Shown here piece by piece: positions 23,473 to 32,270 of a DNA stretch of 64,000 nucleotides (positions within the stretch are counted from its first letter, which is position 1; the number at the start of each line of letters is the position of its first letter). The stretch spans positions 62,001-126,000 of the forward strand of contig JAEUMT010000028.1 of the NCBI GenBank assembly GCA_016791365.1, read 5' to 3'. The notes below the pieces were generated by a model, which saw only the letters and a program-made list of their open reading frames with translations, did no database searches and was not told where the DNA came from. Made by a program: the position numbers and the translations under genes. This stretch comes from Hyphomonadaceae bacterium (lineage in GTDB: Bacteria > Pseudomonadota > Alphaproteobacteria > Caulobacterales > Aquidulcibacteraceae).

Positions 23473-26400
23473 ATGTCGGTTTCGAGCTTGTCTGCCGCGC
23501 AGGTTGCTGCGCTGTCCGTGTCGGCTATTCAAAGCCTCTCGACGACCACCCTAAGCTCATTTGCCGCCACCCAGATCGCGGCCATCAGCGCCACCGGTGT
23601 TGGCGCGCTCTCCAATACGCAAGTTGCGGCGCTCTCGACCACGCAGGTCAAGGCGTTCACCGCCACGCAGATCCCGAACTTCTCGAGCGACGTCACCTTC
23701 TCGTCGGCGCAGCTCCTGGCCCTCAACGACGTGCAGCTGGGCGCCTTCAACGGCACGCTGATGGCCAACATCAGCAGCACCGCCGTCGCCGCCTTCGCCA
23801 CCACGCAAATCCAGGCCTTCAGCGCCGCCAACATCTCGGCGCTTGACGAGACCCAGGCCGGCGCGCTCACCACGACACAGATTTCCAGCCTGACCACGGC
23901 TCAGGTCGCCGGCTTCAGCGCCACCGACATTGGCGAACTCAGCACTGTCCAGGCGCGTGCGTTCACCGGCACGCAGGTCGCCCGCCTCTCCAACGCCGCC
24001 GTCGCCGCCTTCGACGCGAGCCAGGTCGCCGCCCTGACCACCACCCAGGTCAAAGCGCTGACCGCAACCCAGATCACCGCTCTCGACGCCACTGACATCG
24101 CCGAGTTCGCCGAAACCCAGATCGCCGCGCTTTCAACCACGCAAGTGCGCGCCATATCGACGGCGAACATGGCCGCGTTGACGGAAACGCAAATTCACGG
24201 CCTCACCTCGTCTCAGCTGCAAGCGCTGACCAACACCAACCTCGCCGCGCTCGCCGACACGCAGATCGCGGCGCTCTCGACCGCGCAGGCCTCATCGCTC
24301 ACCGCGACGCAGATTTCAGGCCTCAACGCCACCAATATCGCTGAATTCACCGCCGCCCAGCTGGCGGCGTTCACGGTCACGCAGGTGAAAGCGCTGACCG
24401 CCACCAACATGGCGGCGCTGCAGGACACTCAAATCGCCGCCTTCGACGCAACGCAAATCGCCACCTTCACCGCAACCACGATGGGCGCCCTCACCGCCGA
24501 CCAACTCGGCGCGCTGACCACCGACCAGATCAATGCCCTCAGCGCCGCGCAAGTGAAGGCCTTCACCGCCACCAACATGGCCGCGTTCAGCGATGTCCAG
24601 GTCGGCGCCTTCAACGCCACCCAGATGCAATCGCTGACCAACACCGCGCTCTCGGCGCTGGTGGATACGCAGGTCGCGGCGCTCAACACCACGCAATTGC
24701 AATCGCTGAAAGCCACGCAGATCGCCGCGCTCTCGGGCGCCGACATGGCCGAATTCTCCACCGACCAGATCGCGCTGTTCTCGGCCGGCCAGGTCAAGGG
24801 CTTCACCGCGACCAATATCGGCGACCTCACCGACGCCCAGGTCGCCTCGCTGACGACCGCGCAATTGCAAGCGCTCAACAACACGCAATTGGCCGCGTTC
24901 GACGCCTCGCAAATCGGCGCGCTCACTGCCGGCCAGGTGGCTTCGCTCACCGCCGCTCAAGTCCGCTCGCTTGGCGCCACCACCATCGACGCCCTCGCCG
25001 ACACTCAAATCGCCGCCATGACGACGACTCAAATCTCGTCGCTCTCGGCCACCGCCCTCGCCAGCTTCGATAGCTCGCAGATCGGCGCGCTCACCACGAA
25101 CCAGGTCGGCGCTTTCAGCCGCGCTCAAATCGGCCTGATGACCAACGCAACATTGTCAGCCTTCGACGGCGCGCAAGTCGCCGCGATGAACTCGACCCAG
25201 CTGCGCTCGATCACGACGACGCAAATGGCAGCCCTCGATGCGGCCGATGTCGCCGAATTCGCCGCCTCGCAACTCGCGGTCATGGCCACCACGCAAATCG
25301 CGGCGCTCACGGCCACGAACATGGCCGGCCTCACCGAAACCCAGATCGCCGGCCTCGGCACGTCGCAAGTCGCGTCCATCACCGCGACAAACCTGCGTTC
25401 ACTCGCCGACACGCAGATCGCGGCGATGACAACCGGTCAAGTCGCGGCGCTGAGCACAACCCAAGTGGGCGGCCTTAACGCCACCAACGTTGGCGCGCTC
25501 ACCAATGCGCAGATCGGCGCTCTTACCGCCACCCAGGTCTCCGCCCTCTCCACGACCGCTGTCTCCGCCTTCGACGCCGCCCAGTTCGCCGTTCTCAACA
25601 CCACGCAAGTGCGCGCGCTGACGGCAACGCAGATCGGCGCCATGCAAGCCGCTGACGTCGCCGACATCACCACCGCGCAAATCGCCTCGTTGACGACGAC
25701 GCAGGTCACGGCGCTCAACGCCTCGAACGTCGCCAACCTCACTGAATCTCAGGTCGCAACGTTCTCAACCGCGCAATTGCAGGCGCTCACCACCAACAAT
25801 CTGCGCAGCTTCGCCGACACCCAGATCGCGGCGCTCACAGATGCGCAGGTCGCGAACCTCAGCACCGCGCAGGTCGCCGCCCTCACCGCCACCAATGTCG
25901 CCGCGATGACGACGAACCAGGCGGCCGCCCTCACCACCACGCAAGTGGGCCTCCTCAGCGGCGCCAACGTGCACGCCCTGGCCGACACGCAAGTCGCCGC
26001 CATGAGCACCGCGCAGGTCAAAGCCTTCACGGCCACGCAACTCGCCTCGCTCAACGCCACCGACATGGCGGAATTCGCCGCCACACAAGTCGCGGCGATG
26101 ACGACGACGCAAGTCGCCGCGCTCTCCAGCGCCAATTTCGCCGCGCTCGCCGATACGCAGGTTGAAGCGCTGACCGTCACGCAACTCACCGCCGTATCAA
26201 CCACCAAGATCGCGGCGATGACGGAAACCCAAACTGCGGCGCTGACGGCGGCTCAAGTCGCCTCGCTCAGCACGACGCAAGTTCGCGCCATCACCAACGC
26301 CAACCTCTCGGCGCTCGACGCCACGCAATCAGCCGCCCTCACCGACGCGCAGGTCGCGGCGCTGACATCGACGCAAATCTCCAGCCTCTCGGCCGGTGAC

Positions 26401-29400
26401 GTTGCCGACCTCACGACCGCGCAGATCGCGGCCATGGCCACGACCCAAATCCGCGCGCTGACTGAAACGACCCTGGGCGACCTTACCGAAACGCAGGTCG
26501 CGGCCTTCACGGCGACGCAGATCGCCAACCTTTCAACCGCCAATATCGGTCACCTCGCCGACACCCAGGCTGCCGCGCTCACCACCACGCAAGTCGCCGC
26601 CCTCACCGCCGCGCAACTGAAGGAAGTGTCAAACACCAACCTTGCCGCCCTGACGACGGCGCAGCTCAATGCGCTCTCTTCGACGCAAATGCGCGCGCTC
26701 ACCAACACGCAGATTGAATCGTTGGGCGCCAACGACGTCGCCGAATTCACCGGCGCCCAACTCGCGAACCTCACGACGTCGCAAATGGCGGCGCTCAACC
26801 AGACCAACATGGCCAGCCTCAGCGCCGGCCAGGTCGCCGCCTTCGCCGCGACGCAAGTCGCGCGCCTCAGCACCGACGCGGTAAATGCGCTCGACGCGAC
26901 CCAAATGGGCGCGCTGACCGCCACGCAAGTCAAAGCGCTGACCGCCACTCAAATCGGCGCCCTTGGCGCGACTGACGTTTCAGAATTCACCGCCGGCCAG
27001 ATCGGCGCGCTGACCAGGACCCAACTCGGCTCGCTCAGCAACGCAAGCCTCGCCGGCCTGACCGCGACGCAAGTCGAAGCCTTCGCGACCACGCAAATCC
27101 AGTCCTTCTCGGCTTCCGCCCTCTCGGCGCTCGACGCGGCCCAGGCCGCCGCGCTGAAAGTCACGCAGATCGCCGCGCTGACGACGACGCAGGTCGCCGG
27201 CCTCAACGCCACCGACATCGGCGAACTCGCCGCAACGCAAACCAGCGCCCTCACCGCAACGCAGATTGGCGCCCTCACCAATGGCGCGGCCTCGGCGCTC
27301 GACGCAGCCCAGATGGCGGCGCTGAGCTCGACCCAGGTCAAGTCGTTCACCAGCACGCAAATCACCGCATTCAGCGCCACCGACATCGCTGAAATGAGCG
27401 CGGCGCAGCTCGCGCAGCTGACGACAACGCAGGTCGCGGCGCTGGCCGACACCAACATCACCGAACTCAGCGAAACCCAGATCGCGGCCTTCACGACGAC
27501 GCAGATCAAGTCGCTCTCGGCCAACAATCTCTCGCATCTTGCCGACAGCCAGATCGCCGCGCTGACGACCGCGCAGATCGCCGCGCTGTCGACACAGCAG
27601 GTGAACGGCCTCAACGAAACCAACATCGGCGCCTTCACCGAGGCGCAAGCCGCGGCGTTGACCACGACGCAGATTTCCGGCCTCTCCAGCGCCGCCGCGC
27701 ACGCTTTCGGCGCCACCCACGTCGCCGCGATGAGCACGGGCCAGGTTCGCGCCTTCAGCGCCACCCAGCTTTCGGCGCTCGACGCGACCGACATGACCGA
27801 GTTCACCGAAACCCAAGTCGCCGCCCTGACGACGACGCAGGTGTCCTCGATCTCCGCCGCGAACCTCGCTGCGCTGGCCGATACCCAAATCGCCGCGATG
27901 ACCGCCACGCAGGTGCAGGCGATCACGACCACCGGCGTCGCCGCCCTGACTGAAACCCAGGTTCAGGCGATGACGACGGACCAGGTGTCCGCCCTCTCCA
28001 CCCAGCAGGTCCGCGCCTTCACCAACGCCAACCTCTCGGCGCTCGCCGCTGATCAGGTCGCCGCGATGACGACGAACCAGATTGCAAGCCTCTCGGTCGC
28101 GCAGCTCAACTCGCTCAACGCCGGCGACATCAACGAATTGTCGACCGCTCAGGTCGCGGCGCTCGCGGCCTCGCAGGTCCAGGGTCTCAACGCCACGGTG
28201 GTCGGCAATCTCAGCGAAGCGCAAGTCGGCGCGATGACGACGACGCAAGTCGCCGCCCTCTCCGCGGCCAACGCGCACGCTCTGGCCGACACCCAGATCG
28301 CCGCCATGTCGACCGCACAGGTCGCCGCGATGACGAGCACGCAGATGGCGGCGCTCGACGCCGCCGACATGGCCGAATTCGCCGCCACCCAAATCGCGGC
28401 GATGACGACCACGCAAGTCCAGGCCATCAACGGCACGAACCTCGCCGCCTTCGCCGAAACGCAAGTCGCGGCGCTAACGGCGGCCCAGCTCGGCGTTATC
28501 ACCGCCACCAAGCTCGCCGGCCTCAGCGAAGCGCAAGTGGCCGCGTTCACGACCACGCAAATGGCCGCGCTCTCGACCAGCCAACTGGCCGCTCTCTCCG
28601 CGACCAAAATCTCGGCCTTCGCCGACACGCAGGTCGCCGCCCTCTCCGCGACGCAGGTGCGCGCCTTCTCGGCCGCTCAGATCAACGCGCTGCAAACCTC
28701 GGACTTCGCCGAGTTCACCAGCGGCCAGGTCGCCGGCATGAGCACGACGCAGATCGCCGGCCTCAACGCCACCAGCGTCGGCGCTTTCGCCGATACGCAG
28801 ATCGCCTCGCTCACCGCGACGCAGCTGCAATCCATGCTCGCCGCCAACGTGAAGGCGCTGAGCGCGACGCAAGTCGGCGCGATGACCAACGCTCAGATCG
28901 CCGCGCTCAGCATCTCGCAAATCCAAGGCCTCGACGCGACCGACATCGGCGAATTCACCGCCGATCAAATCGCCCACATGACCAGCACGCAGATCCGCGC
29001 CTTCGACTCCACCAAGCTGGCCGCGCTCGACGAAAGCCAGGTCGCCGCCCTGACCTCAACACAGCTCAGCGCCATCACGACCTCGAACGTCTCGGCCTTT
29101 ACCGCAAGCCAGGTCGCCGCCCTGACCGCCTCGCAAGTCTCGGCCTTCACGGCGCAGCAGATCGGCGCCTTCTCGGACGCCAATCTCGCGGCGCTCGATG
29201 AAACGCAGGTCGCCGCCCTCACGGTCACGCAAGCGCGCTCGATCACCAGCGCTCAACTGGCCGCTCTCACCGCCAACGACGTCGCCGAGTTCAGCAACGC
29301 TCAGCTGGCCGGGATGACGACGACGCAAATCGGCGCCCTGACCGCGGCCAACGTCACCGCCCTCGCCGACACGCAAGTGGCGGCGCTCTCGGCGACGCAG

Positions 29401-29787
29401 ATCGGAAAACTCGGCACGGCCGCGTTCGCCGCCCTCGAAGCGGCGCAGATCGCCACCCTCGACGCAACCCAGGTGCGCGCCCTCGCCGCCTCGCAAATCG
29501 CTGTCCTCAGCGCCGGCGACATCGCCGAGTTCACCGACACCCAAATCGGCGCGCTGACGGCGACACAAGTGGCCGCCTGGTCGACGGATGTGATCCAGGA
29601 CCTCACCGCCGCCACCATCGGCGCGCTAGTCGTGACGCAAATCCCGTCGCTCACCGCCACGCAGCTCGATCACCTGAGCACCACCAACATCGCGAACTTC
29701 AACGCGACGCAGCTCTACGCCTTCACCTCAACGCAGGTCGCGAGCCTCGACAACGATCAGATCGAAGCCTACCTCGGCGCTGTCTAA
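23473..29787 (+). CDS. Giant octad-repeat protein (about 262 copies of T-Q-[IV]-x-[AS]-[LF]-[ST]-x)
   Basis: A 2104-residue protein made almost entirely of an 8-residue repeat, for example TQVAALST, TQIGALTA, TDIAEFAE. After nine octads there is a single 6-residue break (DVTFSS, about residues 73-78); the remaining 2026 residues equal 253 octads plus a terminal Ala-Val, so the register appears unbroken. Every third or fourth octad lacks the TQ and carries an Asn/Asp type (TNMAAL, ADMAEF). There is no signal peptide, TM or Cys and little charge apart from Asp/Glu. The spacing [ST]-x-T-Q could act as a helix N-cap box, so short helices or a solenoid are possible. Composition is Ala, Thr, Ser, Gln and Leu/Phe. 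Likely a structural, secreted or surface polymer; the route of export is unknown. A GT41 glycosyltransferase follows. Confidence 0.9.
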   Translation: MSVSSLSAAQVAALSVSAIQSLSTTTLSSFAATQIAAISATGVGALSNTQVAALSTTQVKAFTATQIPNFSSDVTFSSAQLLALNDVQLGAFNGTLMANISSTAVAAFATTQIQAFSAANISALDETQAGALTTTQISSLTTAQVAGFSATDIGELSTVQARAFTGTQVARLSNAAVAAFDASQVAALTTTQVKALTATQITALDATDIAEFAETQIAALSTTQVRAISTANMAALTETQIHGLTSSQLQALTNTNLAALADTQIAALSTAQASSLTATQISGLNATNIAEFTAAQLAAFTVTQVKALTATNMAALQDTQIAAFDATQIATFTATTMGALTADQLGALTTDQINALSAAQVKAFTATNMAAFSDVQVGAFNATQMQSLTNTALSALVDTQVAALNTTQLQSLKATQIAALSGADMAEFSTDQIALFSAGQVKGFTATNIGDLTDAQVASLTTAQLQALNNTQLAAFDASQIGALTAGQVASLTAAQVRSLGATTIDALADTQIAAMTTTQISSLSATALASFDSSQIGALTTNQVGAFSRAQIGLMTNATLSAFDGAQVAAMNSTQLRSITTTQMAALDAADVAEFAASQLAVMATTQIAALTATNMAGLTETQIAGLGTSQVASITATNLRSLADTQIAAMTTGQVAALSTTQVGGLNATNVGALTNAQIGALTATQVSALSTTAVSAFDAAQFAVLNTTQVRALTATQIGAMQAADVADITTAQIASLTTTQVTALNASNVANLTESQVATFSTAQLQALTTNNLRSFADTQIAALTDAQVANLSTAQVAALTATNVAAMTTNQAAALTTTQVGLLSGANVHALADTQVAAMSTAQVKAFTATQLASLNATDMAEFAATQVAAMTTTQVAALSSANFAALADTQVEALTVTQLTAVSTTKIAAMTETQTAALTAAQVASLSTTQVRAITNANLSALDATQSAALTDAQVAALTSTQISSLSAGDVADLTTAQIAAMATTQIRALTETTLGDLTETQVAAFTATQIANLSTANIGHLADTQAAALTTTQVAALTAAQLKEVSNTNLAALTTAQLNALSSTQMRALTNTQIESLGANDVAEFTGAQLANLTTSQMAALNQTNMASLSAGQVAAFAATQVARLSTDAVNALDATQMGALTATQVKALTATQIGALGATDVSEFTAGQIGALTRTQLGSLSNASLAGLTATQVEAFATTQIQSFSASALSALDAAQAAALKVTQIAALTTTQVAGLNATDIGELAATQTSALTATQIGALTNGAASALDAAQMAALSSTQVKSFTSTQITAFSATDIAEMSAAQLAQLTTTQVAALADTNITELSETQIAAFTTTQIKSLSANNLSHLADSQIAALTTAQIAALSTQQVNGLNETNIGAFTEAQAAALTTTQISGLSSAAAHAFGATHVAAMSTGQVRAFSATQLSALDATDMTEFTETQVAALTTTQVSSISAANLAALADTQIAAMTATQVQAITTTGVAALTETQVQAMTTDQVSALSTQQVRAFTNANLSALAADQVAAMTTNQIASLSVAQLNSLNAGDINELSTAQVAALAASQVQGLNATVVGNLSEAQVGAMTTTQVAALSAANAHALADTQIAAMSTAQVAAMTSTQMAALDAADMAEFAATQIAAMTTTQVQAINGTNLAAFAETQVAALTAAQLGVITATKLAGLSEAQVAAFTTTQMAALSTSQLAALSATKISAFADTQVAALSATQVRAFSAAQINALQTSDFAEFTSGQVAGMSTTQIAGLNATSVGAFADTQIASLTATQLQSMLAANVKALSATQVGAMTNAQIAALSISQIQGLDATDIGEFTADQIAHMTSTQIRAFDSTKLAALDESQVAALTSTQLSAITTSNVSAFTASQVAALTASQVSAFTAQQIGAFSDANLAALDETQVAALTVTQARSITSAQLAALTANDVAEFSNAQLAGMTTTQIGALTAANVTALADTQVAALSATQIGKLGTAAFAALEAAQIATLDATQVRALAASQIAVLSAGDIAEFTDTQIGALTATQVAAWSTDVIQDLTAATIGALVVTQIPSLTATQLDHLSTTNIANFNATQLYAFTSTQVASLDNDQIEAYLGAV

Positions 29788-29809
29788 GCGCCGGGCCAGG
29801 CTCGAACCC

Positions 29810-29840
29810 AACGCCCGGCGCACCCCCTGCGCCGGGCGTT
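29810..29840 (+). terminator. Perfect 13-bp stem-loop after the octad-repeat gene
   Basis: AACGCCCGGCGCA pairs perfectly with TGCGCCGGGCGTT around a 5-nt C loop. It lies 22 bp after the stop of the repeat gene and 81 bp before the glycosyltransferase start. No U-run follows, so it may be a partial terminator or an RNA 3'-end stabiliser that lets some transcription continue into the glycosyltransferase. Confidence 0.7.
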
Positions 29841-29921
29841 AACGCATTAAGATTTCGGCAACGCAAATCACCGGAGATTCGCGCGCGGGCGCGTGTGCCC
29901 GCGTAAGCGGGTGCGCGTCTC

Positions 29922-31982
29922 ATGTCTCAAACGGCGTTCGTGACGGCGTTGCAGAAGGTCACGACCGGAGATCTGGCGCTCAACGAGCTCATCGCCGCGG
30001 CTCAGCAGTTGAGCAATACCGGCCAGCACGACCTCGCCCGCCAGCTCTATCAAATCTGGATCGCCATGAACGGCGATCACCCGCTCTTGTTCATCGCGCA
30101 CTTCAATTGCTCGACGCTGCTCGCCCAGGGCGGCGACGCCGCCGGCGCACTTGCATCATTGCGCGCCGCCCTCGCCGTCAATCCGGACTTCGCCCCCGCG
30201 CACATCAATCTCGGCAGCGCGCTCGAACGCGAAGGCAACGCCGCCGGCGCTGTTGAACAATGGAAAGCCGGCCTCGAACGCCTGGCCGCCATCACCGGCG
30301 ACGCTGTCGAATATAAGATCACATTGCTCAAGCAACTAAGCCGCGTGCTGAGCGACAACCAGCAGCACGAAGCCGCCGAAATCGCGCTCACCCAATGCCT
30401 CGATCTCGGCCTCAACCAGCGCGACGTCGTTGAGCAATACGCGGCCGTGCGCCTCGCGCAGTGCAAATGGCCAATCGCGACGACGCCGACCAAGCTCACG
30501 CGCGACAATTTCGTTTCGCGCTTCCACCCGCTTTCCTCCTGCGCCTATTCCGACGATCCGCTTCAGCATCTCGGCCTCGCGCACCGCTACAGCGACGCCG
30601 TGGCGCCCGCGATCACCAGCGCCAGCGACCGCCGCAACGCAACGATCGCGCAAGGCCGGCGTCTGCGCATCGGTTATGTCTCATCGGACCTGCGCGCCCA
30701 CGCCGTCGGCTATCTGATGGCGAACCTCTTCGAAGCCCACGATCCCAAACAGATCGAGGTGTTCATCTATTATTGCGGCATCCCGGCCGAAGGCGACGGC
30801 ATCAACACGCGCATCAAATCCGCCGTCGAACACTGGACCGACATCCGCACCATCAGCGACGACGAAGCCGCCGCAAAAATCGCCGCCGACGAGATCGACA
30901 TCCTCATCGACGTCAACGGCCACACGCGCGACGCGCGCCCCGGCATTTTCGCGCGCCGGCCCGCGCCCATCCAGGTCAATTGGCTTGGCTATCCCGGCAC
31001 CATGGGTAGCCCCTACCACCACTACATTATCGGCGACGATTGGGTGATCCCGCGGGATCACGAGATTTATTATTCCGAGCGCGTGCTGCGTCTGCCCTGC
31101 TACCAGCCGAACGACCGCAAGCGCATCGTCGACACAGCGGCGCCGCAACGCAGCGACCACGGCCTGCCAGAAGACGCCTTCGTGTTCTGCTGCTTCAACG
31201 CCGCGCACAAAGTCACGCGCTTTTCGTTCGAACGCTGGATGGCGATCCTCGCGCAAACGCCGAACAGCGTCATGTGGCTTCTGGACTACAACACCGAGAC
31301 CAACACCCGCCTCCGCGCCGCCGCCGAAACCTACGGCGTCTCCGGCGATCGCCTGATCTTCGCCAAGAAAGTCCCGAACCCGCGCCACCTCGCGCGCTAT
31401 CCGCTGGCGGATCTCTTCCTCGACACCGCGCCGTACGGTGCGCACACCACCGCGTCCGATGCGCTCTGGATGGGCGTGCCGGTGCTCACCTATGCCGGCC
31501 GCAGCTTTGCCTCACGCGTCTGCGCCAGCCTCGTGCGCGCCGCCGGCGCGCCGGAACTCATCACCACATCGCCGGATGCGTTCATCGCCCGCGCCATTGC
31601 GCTGGCGACGACGGACCGCCTCGCCCTCCACGAAGTGCGCCAACGCATCATCGCCAATCGCGACACCTGCACGCTCTTCGACATCGATCTGCTCGCCCGC
31701 AAACTCGAAGGCCTCTACGCGCAAATGGCCGATGAATATCACGCTGGCGCGCTGCCGCGGCCAAACCTCGCGAACCTGCCGGCCTATCTCGATATCGGCG
31801 TGAACATCGATCACGACAGCGCCGAGATCAGCGCCGCCGCCGACTATCACGACATCTACCGCGCAGCCCTCGCCGCCCGACACTACAACACGCCGCTGCA
31901 GGCGGACGCGCGGCTCTGGACCGAAAACGAAATCGGCGCAGCCGACGCAATGCCCGCGCGCAAAAAAACACTGGCGGCCTAG
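29922..31982 (+). CDS. TPR-GT41 O-linked glycosyltransferase (OGT/SPINDLY-like)
   Basis: A 686-residue cytoplasmic enzyme. TPR-like repeats occupy about residues 10-135 (TLLAQGGDAAGALASLRAAL, INLGSALEREGNAAGAVEQW). The GT41 domain begins near 248 with LRIGYVSSDLRAHAVGYLM. Positions expected to be essential are kept: His in DLRAH, NGHTRDARPGIFARRPAPIQ then WLGYPGT, Lys in CCFNAAHKVTRFSF, and DTAPYGAHTTASDALWMG then FASRVCASL. It should transfer a sugar from a nucleotide donor to Ser/Thr of proteins. The gene sits directly after the Thr/Ser-rich octad protein, a natural candidate substrate; Caulobacter flagellin glycosyltransferases of TPR-GT type (FlmG) are the alternative parallel. Donor sugar unknown. 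Confidence 0.93.
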   Translation: MSQTAFVTALQKVTTGDLALNELIAAAQQLSNTGQHDLARQLYQIWIAMNGDHPLLFIAHFNCSTLLAQGGDAAGALASLRAALAVNPDFAPAHINLGSALEREGNAAGAVEQWKAGLERLAAITGDAVEYKITLLKQLSRVLSDNQQHEAAEIALTQCLDLGLNQRDVVEQYAAVRLAQCKWPIATTPTKLTRDNFVSRFHPLSSCAYSDDPLQHLGLAHRYSDAVAPAITSASDRRNATIAQGRRLRIGYVSSDLRAHAVGYLMANLFEAHDPKQIEVFIYYCGIPAEGDGINTRIKSAVEHWTDIRTISDDEAAAKIAADEIDILIDVNGHTRDARPGIFARRPAPIQVNWLGYPGTMGSPYHHYIIGDDWVIPRDHEIYYSERVLRLPCYQPNDRKRIVDTAAPQRSDHGLPEDAFVFCCFNAAHKVTRFSFERWMAILAQTPNSVMWLLDYNTETNTRLRAAAETYGVSGDRLIFAKKVPNPRHLARYPLADLFLDTAPYGAHTTASDALWMGVPVLTYAGRSFASRVCASLVRAAGAPELITTSPDAFIARAIALATTDRLALHEVRQRIIANRDTCTLFDIDLLARKLEGLYAQMADEYHAGALPRPNLANLPAYLDIGVNIDHDSAEISAAADYHDIYRAALAARHYNTPLQADARLWTENEIGAADAMPARKKTLAA

Positions 31983-31994
31983 CCAACATTTTCC

Positions 31995-32096
31995 GTCATC
32001 CTGGGGCTCGCGAAGCGAGGCCCGGGACCCAGAAGTCACAAAGCGCGTCTGTTGCCCCTGGATCCCGGATCGCGCTCACGCGCGCTCCAGGATGAC
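31995..32096. repeat. Palindromic repeat, family A (copy 2)
   Basis: Begins GTCATCCTGGGGCTCGCGAA and ends CTCCAGGATGAC, with the same inner GGGACCCAG / CTGGATCCC pair as the copy at 14475. It lies between the glycosyltransferase and the convergent autotransporter gene. Confidence 0.8.
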
Positions 32097-32172
32097 AGGA
32101 AGTCTTGGACCGGTCGGAGTTTGCGCGAACGGAATTCATCATCCTGGAGCGCGCGTGAACCCAACGCGTTCC

Positions 32173-32265
32173 GTCATCCTGGGCTCGCGAAGCGAGGCCC
32201 GGGATCCAGAAGTCACAAAGCGCGTCTGTTGCCCCGGGTCGCACTCACGCGCGCGCCGGGACGAC
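32173..32265. repeat. Palindromic repeat, family A (copy 3, tandem)
   Basis: A second copy in direct tandem with the previous one; about 50 bp in the middle (around AGAAGTCACAAAGCGCGTCT) are identical between them. The right end has drifted (CGCGCCGGGACGACAGG). A half-copy lies between them (about 32139-32155). Confidence 0.75.
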
Positions 32266-32270
32266 AGGCC

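Noticed and set aside
24316-29568. Long antisense open frames opposite the octad-repeat gene, some over 490 codons.
   Set aside because: They mirror the low-complexity repeat of the sense strand, have Arg/Gly-rich compositions and lack ribosome-binding sites.
23473-29787. The 24-bp periodic DNA looked at first like a tandem or CRISPR-like array.
   Set aside because: The repeats are coding throughout, have no unique spacers, and vary at synonymous positions around a conserved octapeptide.
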